Source: Nonlabens agnitus (GTDB lineage Bacteria; Bacteroidota; Bacteroidia; Flavobacteriales; Flavobacteriaceae). Taken from it: a stretch of 64,000 bases of DNA. Each line of letters starts with the position of its first letter. The stretch's first letter is position 1. The stretch spans positions 2,332,501 through 2,396,500 of the forward strand of contig NZ_MQUC01000003.1 of assembly GCF_002994045.1 (NCBI RefSeq), in the 5' to 3' direction. Under the pieces are notes generated by a model. The model was given only the letters and a program-made list of their open reading frames with translations. It had not been told where the DNA came from and made no database searches. Of the stretch, positions 51,802 to 61,024 are shown piece by piece. A program made the position numbers and the translations under genes.

Positions 51802-52668
51802 ATGATTATTTCCATGACTGGATACGGTAAAGCTGTACAGCAATTACCACAACGCAAGATTACCGTAGAGATACGCACCTTAAATAGCAAAAACCTTGAT
51901 CTTAATCTAAGGATTCCCAACGCCTATCGTGAGAAGGAGTTAGATATTAGAAAAATAGCTGCCGCCCAGCTTTCAAGAGGTAAGATCGACCTTGCTCTGC
52001 ACATAGAAAACACCAGCGGCAAGACAGGACAAACTTTGAATATTGATCAAATCGAGCAATACATTGATCAACTGTCTCAGATCAAAAATCTAGACTCCGA
52101 TAACAAAATACCACTCGTACAGATCGCTTCCACCTTTCCAGATGTTTTTCTAACAACTCAAGAAGAAGTGGAAGATTCTGAATTTGATGTCGTTCTAAAA
52201 ACAGTTCGAGAAGGTCTTGATGCGGTCAATGATTATCGCAAAAACGAAGGCGAAATCCTAAGAGAAGAGTTTACCAATCGTATTGATAACATCGCACAGT
52301 TGCTGGATGAAGTCATCGTTGACGATAAGGAACGACTTGACGGCATACGTACCAGACTTGAAAAAGCCGTAGTTGACCTAAAAGAGAAAGTTGATGAAAA
52401 CAGGTTTGAGCAGGAATTGATATATTATCTAGAGAAATATGACATTACAGAAGAAAAAGTGAGGCTCAACAACCACCTCAACTATTTTAAGGAAACCATG
52501 CAGGCAGACACATCTCAGGGCAAGAAATTAGCCTTTATTTCACAAGAGATAGGTCGCGAAATTAATACCATAGGTAGTAAGGCAAATCATGCGTCCATGC
52601 AGCAAAAAGTGGTTCAAATGAAAGATGAACTGGAGAAGATCAAAGAACAAATGCTTAACGTATTGTAA
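51802..52668 (+). CDS. YicC-family endoribonuclease-like protein
   Basis: A 288-residue member of the YicC/YloC family, with the N-terminal signature MIISMTGYGKA and RTLNSKNLDLNLRIP and the C-terminal conserved block IGREINTIGSKANH followed by a helical end (VVQMKDELEKIKEQMLNV). Homologues have been linked to RNA cleavage and stationary-phase survival. It is the first gene of yicC-gmk-nadD, sharing one base with gmk (TAATG); yicC-gmk adjacency is common in bacteria. Confidence 0.93.
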   Translation: MIISMTGYGKAVQQLPQRKITVEIRTLNSKNLDLNLRIPNAYREKELDIRKIAAAQLSRGKIDLALHIENTSGKTGQTLNIDQIEQYIDQLSQIKNLDSDNKIPLVQIASTFPDVFLTTQEEVEDSEFDVVLKTVREGLDAVNDYRKNEGEILREEFTNRIDNIAQLLDEVIVDDKERLDGIRTRLEKAVVDLKEKVDENRFEQELIYYLEKYDITEEKVRLNNHLNYFKETMQADTSQGKKLAFISQEIGREINTIGSKANHASMQQKVVQMKDELEKIKEQMLNVL

Positions 52669-53267
52669 TGGAAATACAGCCAAAATTAATCGTGTTTAGC
52701 GCACCGTCAGGAGCAGGAAAAACAACTCTCGTAAGGCATCTATTAAAACAAAAGGAACTCAACCTCGCTTTCTCTATCAGTGCTGCCTCTAGAGAACCTA
52801 GAACAGGAGAAATTGATGGTAAGGATTACTACTTTCTTGGCTTGAAAGAGTTTAAAAGCAGGATAAGAAAAGAAGAGTTCCTAGAATTTGAAGAAGTCTA
52901 TAGAGATCAGTTCTATGGTACGTTGAAATCAGAAGTAGAGCGTATTTGGGCCTTAGGTAAACATGTTATTTTTGACATAGACGTAGTAGGTGGGTTGAGG
53001 CTTAAGAAAAAATTTCCAGAACGTACTTTGGCCATTTTTGTAAAGCCACCTTCTATAAATGAGCTTCAAATAAGACTCAAAAAGCGTAAGACCGAAACCC
53101 CAGAAAAAATTGCTATGCGCGTTGCAAAAGCCAGTACAGAAATGGCCACCGCACCGCAGTTTGATATCATTATTAAGAATGACGATCTTAATTTAGCCAA
53201 AGAACGCGCCGTTCAAGTAGTAAAAGACTTTATCAATCAACCAGTACCTAGAGATGAAGAAGAGTAA
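52668..53267 (+). CDS. gmk: guanylate kinase
   Basis: Phosphorylates GMP to GDP. 199 residues; Walker A SGAGKTT (14-20), the GMP-binding segment SAASREPRTGEIDGKDYYF and the lid region are all present. It overlaps nadD by 14 nt and shares one base with yicC. Confidence 0.96.
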   Translation: MEIQPKLIVFSAPSGAGKTTLVRHLLKQKELNLAFSISAASREPRTGEIDGKDYYFLGLKEFKSRIRKEEFLEFEEVYRDQFYGTLKSEVERIWALGKHVIFDIDVVGGLRLKKKFPERTLAIFVKPPSINELQIRLKKRKTETPEKIAMRVAKASTEMATAPQFDIIIKNDDLNLAKERAVQVVKDFINQPVPRDEEE

Positions 53268-53841
53268 GGTAGGACTCTATTTTGGCACGTTTAATCCTAT
53301 TCACATAGGCCACTTGGCCATTGCAAATTACTTGGTGGAAAACAGCGATTTGAAGGAAATCTGGATGGTAGTCACACCTCATAATCCTTTAAAAAAGAAG
53401 AGTACCTTATTGGATGATTATCAACGGCTGCACATGGTACATCTTGCCGTAGACGATTATCTAAAAATCAAGCCCAGTCAGATAGAGTTCAATTTACCAC
53501 AGCCCAATTACACGGTAAACACCTTAGCACACCTAAAGGAAAAATATCCAGATACAGATTTTGTCCTGATCATGGGTGAAGATAATTTGAAGAGCCTACC
53601 TAAGTGGAAGAATTACAAAGTGCTCCTAGAAGACTACAGCATCATTGTTTATCCTAGAATATCTCCTGGCGAGGTACCGTTGGACTTGATCGACCATCCC
53701 AGCATACAAAAAATTGATGCTCCTATCATGGAGATTTCTTCTACCATGATTAGAAAAGGGATTGCCAGTGGCCAAGACCTTAGATACTTCTTGCATCAAG
53801 AAGTATACACCTACATCACAGAGATGAACTTCTACAAATAA
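53254..53841 (+). CDS. nadD: nicotinate-nucleotide adenylyltransferase
   Basis: Forms nicotinic acid adenine dinucleotide from nicotinate mononucleotide and ATP in NAD synthesis. 195 residues; GTFNPIHIGHLAIA (11-24) includes the HxGH nucleotidyl-transfer motif (HIGH, 17-20), and EISSTMIRKG near residue 168 is the ISSTxxR signature. Last gene of yicC-gmk-nadD, starting 14 nt inside gmk. Confidence 0.95.
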   Translation: MKKSKVGLYFGTFNPIHIGHLAIANYLVENSDLKEIWMVVTPHNPLKKKSTLLDDYQRLHMVHLAVDDYLKIKPSQIEFNLPQPNYTVNTLAHLKEKYPDTDFVLIMGEDNLKSLPKWKNYKVLLEDYSIIVYPRISPGEVPLDLIDHPSIQKIDAPIMEISSTMIRKGIASGQDLRYFLHQEVYTYITEMNFYK

Positions 53842-53880
53842 AAAACCGCCCGCAACCTTTTGAAAGGTTTACAGGCGGCT
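53840..53880 (-). terminator. rho-independent terminator for the minus-strand lipoprotein gene
   Basis: A two-part stem: GCCGCC with GGCGG outside and AACCTTT with AAAGGTT inside. The run of six A's at the left end gives a U-run only on the minus strand, so it serves the lipoprotein gene rather than nadD, although the hairpin itself may also mark the nadD 3' end. Confidence 0.85.
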
Positions 53881-53919
53881 TCCAACCAACCAAATCTTCA
53901 GTTTCTTAATTAGAAACTT

Positions 53920-54813
53920 TTATTTTTCTTTCCTTGCGCGATCCACATCCAGTAATCTAGATTTTGTAGCCGCACTACTCTTGTATTGTATAAAGTTTCT
54001 ACCCTTGAATTCATAGGTAGTACCAGATAATACATGATACAATTCTATCGTTTTATCATCGATCACGTAAAGGTCGAAATAATCATTGCCTAAAAAATCA
54101 TAATCGAGCGTTAAATGCTTGTTAAGTGAGCCTGCTGAGGCGTCCTCAACCCAGTATTCACCGTTGTAATCCCAAAATATACTTCCAGTCGTCATCGCAT
54201 TACGATCTTGTGAGCTCTGGAATACATCTGCATTGGTTCCAGGTCTAAATCTTAAGTAGTTTTCCTGGTCAAATTCATTGATCGCACCTGCATTGCTGGT
54301 ATATGTTTTTTCCCACGCACCATACTCTTGCAAGAAATACTGGATGTTGTTGTAAAATAATTTGTCATAGTCAAACGTACTCGTGCTGTACCCGTCGAGA
54401 AAGTATCGCGTGCCGCTATAGGTATCCCTAAGTTCAATGCGGTTAAAGCTGTTGACATACACATCAAATTCATGAACCCCATCAATGTCGTGATCAATAG
54501 TCAACGTATCAAAGTAAGTATCATAAACACCTACATCAATGCCTATTCCAGATCCTGCACGACCCAATCCCACAAGATTATTGTTGGCATAGAGCGTTCC
54601 ATATTCAAATGTCAAGGTAAAGGCACGAGTCATGAATGGAATGTCCAGGTTACCTTGGGCACTATTCAAGTCCAGATACCATACATCGTGAGAAAAAAGA
54701 ACCTCATTAAGTGTGGGTTCCACCACTGGATCGCCTATGATAAGTTCTGCATCACAACTTACAAAGGTGATGGCAAGGGCAAATCCGCCTAAGAGAGTAG
54801 TTATTGATTTCAT
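53920..54813 (-). CDS. uncharacterised lipoprotein
   Basis: A 297-residue lipoprotein with lipobox FVSC (Cys20) and then acidic, beta-rich sequence. Two similar halves are hinted at by repeated 'FNRIELRDTYSGTRYFLDGY' and 'DKTIELYHVLSGTTYEFKGR', each followed by a short charged stretch, so it may be a duplicated barrel or lipocalin-like domain. Function unknown. It lies beside nadD on the opposite strand; flavobacterial homologues in this place are sometimes misnamed after nadD as far as I recall. Confidence 0.8.
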   Translation of the reverse strand: MKSITTLLGGFALAITFVSCDAELIIGDPVVEPTLNEVLFSHDVWYLDLNSAQGNLDIPFMTRAFTLTFEYGTLYANNNLVGLGRAGSGIGIDVGVYDTYFDTLTIDHDIDGVHEFDVYVNSFNRIELRDTYSGTRYFLDGYSTSTFDYDKLFYNNIQYFLQEYGAWEKTYTSNAGAINEFDQENYLRFRPGTNADVFQSSQDRNAMTTGSIFWDYNGEYWVEDASAGSLNKHLTLDYDFLGNDYFDLYVIDDKTIELYHVLSGTTYEFKGRNFIQYKSSAATKSRLLDVDRARKEK

Positions 54814-54906
54814 ATCGGTATCCTTTTAAAGTTCACTACAACGTTTTCGAAAATTGTGCCATTTTTATATCGTATTGATATTCTGAGAGTTATGTATGGT
54901 TGTTTC

Positions 54907-54920
54907 GCTTTCGCGAAAGC
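54907..54920. repeat. iterated palindrome copy 19 (exact, divergent intergenic)
   Basis: An exact GCTTTCGCGAAAGC between the lipoprotein gene and gpsA, which diverge. Confidence 0.95.
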
Positions 54921-55019
54921 GAACTATCTCCATCGCCTCATTTAACCATTCCATAGGTTGACAAATTCTCAAAAAACAGTACTTTCAAAAATGGTATCTT
55001 TACAAATACACACTTTTCT

Positions 55020-56015
55020 ATGGAAAAAACACTCAAAATAGCCGTCTTAGGTGGCGGTAGCTGGGCCACAGCAATTGTAAAAATGCTTACCGAAAGTATG
55101 GATGAAGTTGGGTGGTACATGCGCAGTGTGTATGCCATCGAGCACATCAAGCGCAACGATCATAATCCCAGTTATTTAAGCAGTGTAGAATTTGATGTGG
55201 ACCGGCTAAAGCTATCCAATGACATCAATGAAATTGTGGCGTACGCAGATGTGTGCATTTTTGCGATTCCCAGTGCATTTTTGCATTCAGAGCTTTCTGC
55301 GCTAACCGTTTCTTTTGAGGGAAAACGCGTCGTGTCTGCGATTAAAGGTATCGTTCCAGAAACCGGTCTTATTGTAGGTGAATATTTTAATCAACATCAA
55401 AACGTGGACATGGATGATATAGGCGTCCTGACTGGACCTTGCCATGCAGAAGAAGTGGCTCTGGAAAGACTCTCGTATCTCACCGTCGCTTTCGCAGATG
55501 AGACCAAGGCAAAAGAGCTTGCCGAATATTTTGAGAACGATTACATCAATTGTAAGATAAGCGATGACATCATAGGTACTGAATATGCTGCCGTACTCAA
55601 AAATATCTATGCCATTGCCGCAGGTATCGCGCATGGATTGGGCTATGGTGATAATTTCCAGAGCGTGTTGATGTCAAACGCCATAAGAGAGATGAAGCGC
55701 TATATCAAAAAAGTACACAAAATGAAGCGCAACATCAATGATAGCGCCTATCTAGGTGACTTGCTAGTGACAGGTTATTCTGTTTTTTCCCGTAATCGAT
55801 TATTCGGTAATATGTTGGGAAAAGGGTACACCGTACGTAGTGCACAATTAGAAATGAGCATGATTGCCGAAGGTTATTACGCCACTAAAAGTGCCTATGA
55901 GCTCAATCAAAAACAAGGTGCCAAAACACCTATTCTAGATGCCGTTCACGACATCTTATATGAAAACAAGAATCCAAAAAAGATCTTCAAAAAACTAGCT
56001 GAAAAGCTGGACTAA
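55020..56015 (+). CDS. gpsA: glycerol-3-phosphate dehydrogenase [NAD(P)+]
   Basis: Reduces dihydroxyacetone phosphate to sn-glycerol-3-phosphate for phospholipid synthesis. 331 residues; the Rossmann loop is VLGGGSWAT (9-17), the substrate region includes LTGPCHAEEV, and EYAAVLKNIYAIAAG carries the catalytic lysine. GCTTTCGC at 55488-55495 is a half-copy of the iterated palindrome (AFA at 157-159). It is followed 18 nt later by the aldehyde dehydrogenase gene. Confidence 0.93.
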   Translation: MEKTLKIAVLGGGSWATAIVKMLTESMDEVGWYMRSVYAIEHIKRNDHNPSYLSSVEFDVDRLKLSNDINEIVAYADVCIFAIPSAFLHSELSALTVSFEGKRVVSAIKGIVPETGLIVGEYFNQHQNVDMDDIGVLTGPCHAEEVALERLSYLTVAFADETKAKELAEYFENDYINCKISDDIIGTEYAAVLKNIYAIAAGIAHGLGYGDNFQSVLMSNAIREMKRYIKKVHKMKRNINDSAYLGDLLVTGYSVFSRNRLFGNMLGKGYTVRSAQLEMSMIAEGYYATKSAYELNQKQGAKTPILDAVHDILYENKNPKKIFKKLAEKLD

Positions 56016-56033
56016 ATTTTAAAATCAAAGTAA

Positions 56034-57587
56034 ATGTCAAACGTAGCCAAGGATTTTGGTATAGAAGAAGCGCTCCAACAATTGGGTGTTCAAAACACAA
56101 ATAAAGGAACTTCAACTGGTAATCACCATTTTGGAAGCGGAGAAGAAATCATTTCTTCATCACCAGTAGACGGTCAGGAAATAGCAAGAGTGACCACCAC
56201 GACTGCAGCCGATTATGAGAAAGCCGTAAACGCCGCTCAAGGTGCTTTTAAAGACTGGAGAATGATGCCAGCACCGTTGCGTGGCGAGATTGTTCGTCAG
56301 TTTGGAGAAGAGCTACGCAGATTAAAAGAGCCGTTAGGTAAATTGGTTTCTTATGAAATGGGGAAATCCTACCAAGAAGGATTAGGCGAGGTTCAAGAAA
56401 TGATTGACATCTGTGATTTTGCCGTAGGTCTTTCCAGACAATTGCACGGTCTCACAATGCACAGTGAGCGTCCAGGTCACAGAATGTATGAGCAATATCA
56501 TCCATTGGGAATCGTGGGCATCATTAGCGCCTTTAACTTCCCAGTAGCGGTTTGGGCTTGGAACACGGCACTTGCCTGGGTTTGTGGTGATGTGTGTATC
56601 TGGAAGCCAAGTGAGAAAACACCGCTTTGTGGTATCGCCTGTCAAAACATTATCGCAAAAGTGCTTAAGGATAATGACCTTCCAGAAGGTATTTCTTGTC
56701 TAGTCAATGGTGATTATAAAGTAGGCGAAATGATGACTACAGATAAGCGCGTGCCTTTAATCAGTGCCACTGGTTCTACTCGTATGGGTAAAATCGTTGC
56801 AAGCAAGGTTGGTGAAAGATTAGGTAAGTCCTTACTGGAATTAGGTGGTAACAATGCCATCATCGTCACTCCAGATGCAGATATTAAAATGACGGTAATA
56901 GGTGCCGTATTTGGTGCGGTGGGAACGGCTGGCCAACGTTGTACCTCAACGCGTCGTTTGATCATTCATGAATCCATGTATGACAAGGTGAAAAACGCAG
57001 TGGTAGATGCTTATAAGCAATTGAAAATAGGAAATCCACTGGATGAGAAAAACCACGTAGGACCGTTGATCGATAAAGATGCGGTTAAAGGCTATCAAAA
57101 TGCCTTGACTAAAGTGGTTGAAGAAGGCGGCAAAATCATCGTAGAAGGTGGTGTTTTAGAAGGTGTTGGTTATGAAAGTGGTTGCTATGTAAAACCAGCC
57201 ATCGCCGAAGCTGAGAACTCTTTTGAGATTGTACAGCACGAGACCTTTGCTCCTGTTTTATATTTATTAAAATACAGTGGCGATGTAGGAAACGCTTTGG
57301 AACTTCAAAATGGTGTGAATCAAGGTCTATCTAGCGCCATCATGACGAATAACCTAAGAGAAGCAGAACGTTTCCTAAGCGTTGCAGGATCTGATTGTGG
57401 TATTGCAAACGTCAATATAGGAACCAGCGGTGCTGAGATAGGCGGTGCCTTTGGTGGTGAGAAAGATACCGGTGGCGGTCGTGAATCTGGTAGTGATGCT
57501 TGGAAGGTTTACATGAGACGACAAACTAACACCATTAACTACACGACCGAGTTACCTCTAGCGCAAGGTATTAAGTTTGATCTATAG
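56034..57587 (+). CDS. ALDH7-type aldehyde dehydrogenase (alpha-aminoadipic semialdehyde dehydrogenase-like)
   Basis: A 517-residue NAD-dependent aldehyde dehydrogenase. Catalytic C303 in GQRCTSTRR and general-base E269 in LELGGNN are present, as are FNFPVAVWAWNTALAWVCGD and the C-terminal FGGEKDTGGGRESGSDAWK, which are typical of the ALDH7/AmaB group that oxidises alpha-aminoadipic semialdehyde in lysine catabolism. No other lysine-degradation gene is near, so the substrate rests on family resemblance. It ends at a strong terminator. Confidence 0.9.
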   Translation: MSNVAKDFGIEEALQQLGVQNTNKGTSTGNHHFGSGEEIISSSPVDGQEIARVTTTTAADYEKAVNAAQGAFKDWRMMPAPLRGEIVRQFGEELRRLKEPLGKLVSYEMGKSYQEGLGEVQEMIDICDFAVGLSRQLHGLTMHSERPGHRMYEQYHPLGIVGIISAFNFPVAVWAWNTALAWVCGDVCIWKPSEKTPLCGIACQNIIAKVLKDNDLPEGISCLVNGDYKVGEMMTTDKRVPLISATGSTRMGKIVASKVGERLGKSLLELGGNNAIIVTPDADIKMTVIGAVFGAVGTAGQRCTSTRRLIIHESMYDKVKNAVVDAYKQLKIGNPLDEKNHVGPLIDKDAVKGYQNALTKVVEEGGKIIVEGGVLEGVGYESGCYVKPAIAEAENSFEIVQHETFAPVLYLLKYSGDVGNALELQNGVNQGLSSAIMTNNLREAERFLSVAGSDCGIANVNIGTSGAEIGGAFGGEKDTGGGRESGSDAWKVYMRRQTNTINYTTELPLAQGIKFDL

Positions 57588-57609
57588 CCTCGTTTAAACC
57601 AGAAAAAAT

Positions 57610-57658
57610 TGAAAACCCTTTCATCAGTAGTAATACTGGTAAAAGGGTTTTATTTTTG
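57610..57658 (+). terminator. rho-independent terminator after the aldehyde dehydrogenase gene
   Basis: AAAACCCTTT (57612-57621) and AAAGGGTTTT (57642-57651) pair over 10 bp; inner AGTA/TACT extends the stem; a T-run follows. The tail overlaps a TATTTTTG box for the next gene. Confidence 0.85.
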
Positions 57659-57690
57659 AAAATCAACGAAAACATTTTAATCCACCAACC

Positions 57691-58329
57691 ATGAGTAAAT
57701 TTTACTTTAGCATTTTAGCAATGCTTATTACATTCACTGCATTCGCGCAGACTCATCTTTATCAACATGAAGATTTTGATCAAATAACGGCAGATCACAA
57801 AACCATTGCCATTTTACCTTTTGATGCTACCATAAAATTGCGGCCAAAGCAGATGAAGGAACTCTCCCAAGATCAGCTTACCAGCATGGAACAGAAGGAA
57901 GGAGAGAATATACAAGAAGCCATGTACTCGTGGTTCTTGAAAAGAAAAAAGCGAGGTAGTCTGCAAGTAGACGTTCAACCACCTCGCACTACAAATTCTA
58001 TCCTACTCAAAAATAATCTGGACATTTACGATTTATCTTCACAATCACCTACAGACATTGCTGCTATGCTGGGTGTTGATGCTGTCGTAATGGGTAATCT
58101 TGAGACCAACAAGCCCATGAGCGAGGGCGCTGCCGTCGTCACGACATTGCTTATAGGTTTTGGCAACACAAACAACGCCATCGTCAATATGGAAATATAC
58201 AATGCAACTGACGGTGTTCTTCTATGGAACTATAACAAGAAAGTTCGCGGAGGTCTGGGCAGTGGTCCTGATGATTTAATCAATACCTTGATGCGCAAGG
58301 CAAGCAGAAGATTGGGCTATACCGACTAG
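57691..58329 (+). CDS. secreted CsgG-like protein of unknown function
   Basis: A 212-residue exported protein with signal peptide ending TAFAQ. The mature part has the nucleotide-like alternation of CsgG/GNA1162-type lipoproteins: KTIAILPFDATIK near the start, DIAAMLGVDAVVMGNLE in the middle and a conserved VLLWNYNKKVRGG. No lipobox Cys is visible, so it would be free in the periplasm. Function unknown; perhaps an outer-membrane assembly or stress factor. Confidence 0.72.
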   Translation: MSKFYFSILAMLITFTAFAQTHLYQHEDFDQITADHKTIAILPFDATIKLRPKQMKELSQDQLTSMEQKEGENIQEAMYSWFLKRKKRGSLQVDVQPPRTTNSILLKNNLDIYDLSSQSPTDIAAMLGVDAVVMGNLETNKPMSEGAAVVTTLLIGFGNTNNAIVNMEIYNATDGVLLWNYNKKVRGGLGSGPDDLINTLMRKASRRLGYTD

Positions 58330-58347
58330 GATCGTAATGCATTTTAT

Positions 58348-58381
58348 GAAAAAACGCTTGGCTTAAACCAAGCGTTTTTTT
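58348..58381. terminator. bidirectional terminator after the CsgG-like gene
   Basis: AAAAAACGCTTGG (58349-58361) pairs with CCAAGCGTTTTTT around a 6-nt loop. Confidence 0.92.
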
Positions 58382-58423
58382 GTTGAAAGATCTATCTGCG
58401 TAACCAAGATTTTCAATCTTATC

Positions 58424-58437
58424 GCTTTCGCGAAAGC
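58424..58437. repeat. iterated palindrome copy 20 (exact, convergent intergenic)
   Basis: An exact GCTTTCGCGAAAGC between two converging genes. Confidence 0.95.
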
Positions 58438-58452
58438 GAACTCATTCCATCC

Positions 58453-59547
58453 TTATTGCAAATTCACAACATAAGCGATGACGGCAATCAGGATCAACCC
58501 TGCCAAAACCGCCAAGAATATCTTCCAAAACGAGTAAGGTCGATCGCCGTGAATCGCACCGGTCTGGCCGTTGACATAAAAATTGTAACGCTTGCCGTTG
58601 TAATTATAGGAACTAATATAAAGCGGCAGTAAAATGTGCTTGAACGTTTCCTGTGTAAGATCCATATTCATGCTGGTGATGCGTTGCTCGTCACCACCTA
58701 TGTCGCGGCGTATCCAGTTTTTGGCAATTTCCTCTGCTTTATCGGTAGCTACTAAATGGCCGTCCTTTAAAGGGATCGTGTACTTTTCAGTGACATAGCC
58801 TGCCAGGTATCGAGTATCAAAGGTTTTGAGGTCACTCAATTTCCAGCTGGCGATAGCATTAGGTATTTTTATTTTCTGATTGTTTGTCGCTTTAACCAGC
58901 GTGTCGTCCACAAAACCACTCACATTTCCTGATGCATTAGACCATCTCGTACGACGTTCTTGAACCGTGCGTTTGTTCTTTCCAGACCCACGCGTCACGG
59001 TGACATAATAATAATCACCTCGCTGTCCAGAATAACTGGACGCGAGCTGTGCGTCAAAGGTCCAATAGGGAACGTACAAACCTTTTGTGTACTCTGGACT
59101 TAAACTGGCGCGTTGCAGATTGTTGGGCGCCCACCACAAACCATCGACCCACGTTTTGAAAATCTGGTGTGCCTTGTCTACCTTAAAGGAAAATGGCAGC
59201 ACAGCTCCTGGCAGGATCCATTCCTCAGTATACTGGTCTTCTATGATCAATGGCATCGTGCAATACACACAATGCAATGATTTGTAATTGTCCTCGATAT
59301 GCTGAGTAGCGCCACAGTTATTGCATTGCAACATGGTCAATTCCATAGAGTGCGACTGCGCACCCATGGATTCTAGATATTTCAACAACTCTAGTTCCTG
59401 AAACGGCTGAACTTCTTGATCGATTTGCTCCACATGACCGCAATAGTCACAAGTGATCGTATCAGTACCAGGTTCATAGGTAAGCTCTGCGCCACAGTTG
59501 ACACAGGACTTTTTTCGTTCGGAAATTGATGTGGCCTTAGGGTTCAA
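58453..59547 (-). CDS. double zinc-ribbon membrane protein
   Basis: A 364-residue protein with two N-terminal zinc ribbons, C15/C18-C33/C36 and C75/C78-C93/C96, a long soluble middle (about 100-340) and one C-terminal transmembrane helix (about 342-362). It is tail-anchored with the ribbons in the cytoplasm. Similar proteins are often labelled 'TFIIB-type zinc ribbon' or, misleadingly, 'DNA helicase PriA'. Its neighbour on the same strand encodes an SPFH-GYF protein, and such pairs recur in bacteria, so the two may form a membrane platform. Function unknown. Confidence 0.78.
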   Translation of the reverse strand: MNPKATSISERKKSCVNCGAELTYEPGTDTITCDYCGHVEQIDQEVQPFQELELLKYLESMGAQSHSMELTMLQCNNCGATQHIEDNYKSLHCVYCTMPLIIEDQYTEEWILPGAVLPFSFKVDKAHQIFKTWVDGLWWAPNNLQRASLSPEYTKGLYVPYWTFDAQLASSYSGQRGDYYYVTVTRGSGKNKRTVQERRTRWSNASGNVSGFVDDTLVKATNNQKIKIPNAIASWKLSDLKTFDTRYLAGYVTEKYTIPLKDGHLVATDKAEEIAKNWIRRDIGGDEQRITSMNMDLTQETFKHILLPLYISSYNYNGKRYNFYVNGQTGAIHGDRPYSFWKIFLAVLAGLILIAVIAYVVNLQ

Positions 59548-59775
59548 ATAATGATAATTACTTATTCTTTTGCTGTTGAGTAAGAAATATAGAGTTCAAA
59601 AAATCCCAATTCTTGATTTGGCTATAGTTTGCAGAACCTCTTTGTCGATTCCTTATTACGCTTGAGTTTTTAAAAACTTGAATGCCTTATGCTGCTTTAA
59701 TGTTTCCTTTGCAAACTCTTTGACAATATTCTAATCGCGATTTGCGCATCAAATCAAGAATAAGAAGATTTAGAA
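59548..59775. other. AT-rich gap between the zinc-ribbon and SPFH genes
   Basis: About 230 nt on the same-strand pair. Nothing recognisable apart from AT-rich sequence; a separate promoter for the zinc-ribbon gene is likely. Confidence 0.4.
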
Positions 59776-60906
59776 TTATGGTAACGGCGGTGGCGTGTTG
59801 CCGCCTAAGAACGTTTTCAGCTCTTCAACCTCATTAAGCGGCTTCCAGGTTTCCATACCACTTTTCCAGATAAGTGTGTCTCTATTTATTGTTCTACCTG
59901 CAAAAAGGGCTCGCAGTTGTTCAAAAGGAACTGGTCCGGCCTGTGTACCATTACTCGCATAAAAATACTGAACCGCTTGAGGCATAGGTGGCGGCACTGC
60001 CGCCGCTTGCTGTTGTGTAGTGGCTTGCTGTCCACCCATTTGAGGATTCATCATGCCGCCCATTTGCTGCGCGAGCACAAATCCCATTCCCATTCCCATA
60101 CCGGCACCAGCGGTTCCGCCTTCATTTGCGGCGGCGGCTTCAATTGCTTTAGCTGTTTTGAATTTGGTTAATTTGTCAAGGTCGATTTTATCGATACGGC
60201 TATATTCAAAGATCTCTTTCTTAAGATCTTCTGGCATGGAAACATTCTCTATGTAGAATTTCTCCAATGAAATTCCTACGCTTAAGAATTCTGGTTGCAT
60301 CACTTCCTGACAGGTTTCAGAAAGTTCTGAAGTGTTTGCAGCGTATAGTTCTATTGGCAAATTGGCCTCACCTACGGTATCTGTAAATCTAGTGGCGATA
60401 AGACTTTTGAGATGTTCATTGATCTCAAAATTGGTGAAGTTGTTATCGGTTCCTACGATATCCACGATGAACTTACCAGCATCTGATATTTTGAACGCAT
60501 AGGTCCCGAACGCTCTAATCTCGACCAAACCAAATCGCTCGTCACTAAGAGTAATCGGGTTTTTAGTACCCCATTTTTCATCTGTAAATAGATGGGTGTT
60601 CACAAAATAAACCTCTGCTTTGAATGGCGAATTAAATCCGTATTTCCATCCTTTAAGCGTGGAAAGAATAGGCAGGTTTTGAGTGGTCAGGTCATAGGTT
60701 CCTGGTTTGAAGACATCGGCTAGTTGTCCTTCATTGACAAAAACAGCAGTTTGCCCTTCACGCACAATAAGCTTTGCTCCGTTTTTAATCTCATTTTGAT
60801 AGCGTTCAAAACGGTGGGCGATGGTATCATCTGTGTAATCCAGCCATTCGACAATGTCGATAAATTCTTGACTGAGCTTTTCTTTTATCTTATCAAAGAT
60901 TCCCAT
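59776..60906 (-). CDS. SPFH-domain protein with C-terminal GYF_2 domain
   Basis: A 376-residue cytoplasmic protein: SPFH (YdjI/'virion core protein'-like) domain at about 25-255, a Gly/Met/Gln-rich linker (about 260-312, GAGMGMGMG and QMGGQQATTQQQ) and a GYF_2 domain near 314-365 (YFYASNGTQAGPVPFEQL). GYF_2 domains bind proline-rich peptides, and the protein itself ends in PPPLP, so self-association is possible. No membrane anchor is present. The upstream palindrome TCTACCTATCGGTAGA resembles a TetR-family operator. Confidence 0.85.
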   Translation of the reverse strand: MGIFDKIKEKLSQEFIDIVEWLDYTDDTIAHRFERYQNEIKNGAKLIVREGQTAVFVNEGQLADVFKPGTYDLTTQNLPILSTLKGWKYGFNSPFKAEVYFVNTHLFTDEKWGTKNPITLSDERFGLVEIRAFGTYAFKISDAGKFIVDIVGTDNNFTNFEINEHLKSLIATRFTDTVGEANLPIELYAANTSELSETCQEVMQPEFLSVGISLEKFYIENVSMPEDLKKEIFEYSRIDKIDLDKLTKFKTAKAIEAAAANEGGTAGAGMGMGMGFVLAQQMGGMMNPQMGGQQATTQQQAAAVPPPMPQAVQYFYASNGTQAGPVPFEQLRALFAGRTINRDTLIWKSGMETWKPLNEVEELKTFLGGNTPPPLP

Positions 60907-60984
60907 ATTGGTTGATTTTTAAGGTTCTACACTTCAAGTTACGTTTATTAGTAGAAATTTAGAAGAAAGTGTTACGCTTTTGAA

Positions 60985-61000
60985 TCTACCTATCGGTAGA
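60985..61000. promoter_or_regulatory. TetR-type operator-like palindrome upstream of the SPFH gene
   Basis: TCTACC-TATC-GGTAGA is a 6-bp-arm inverted repeat of the TACCG-type used by many TetR regulators. It sits about 80 nt before the SPFH start; no tetR gene is in the window. Confidence 0.35.
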
Positions 61001-61024
61001 CAAGAAGGTGTCATAGTTAAAACC

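Noticed and set aside
53840..53880. Hairpin considered as the nadD terminator
   Set aside because: The U-run is only on the minus strand, so it is assigned mainly to the lipoprotein gene; nadD has no T-tract on its own strand here.
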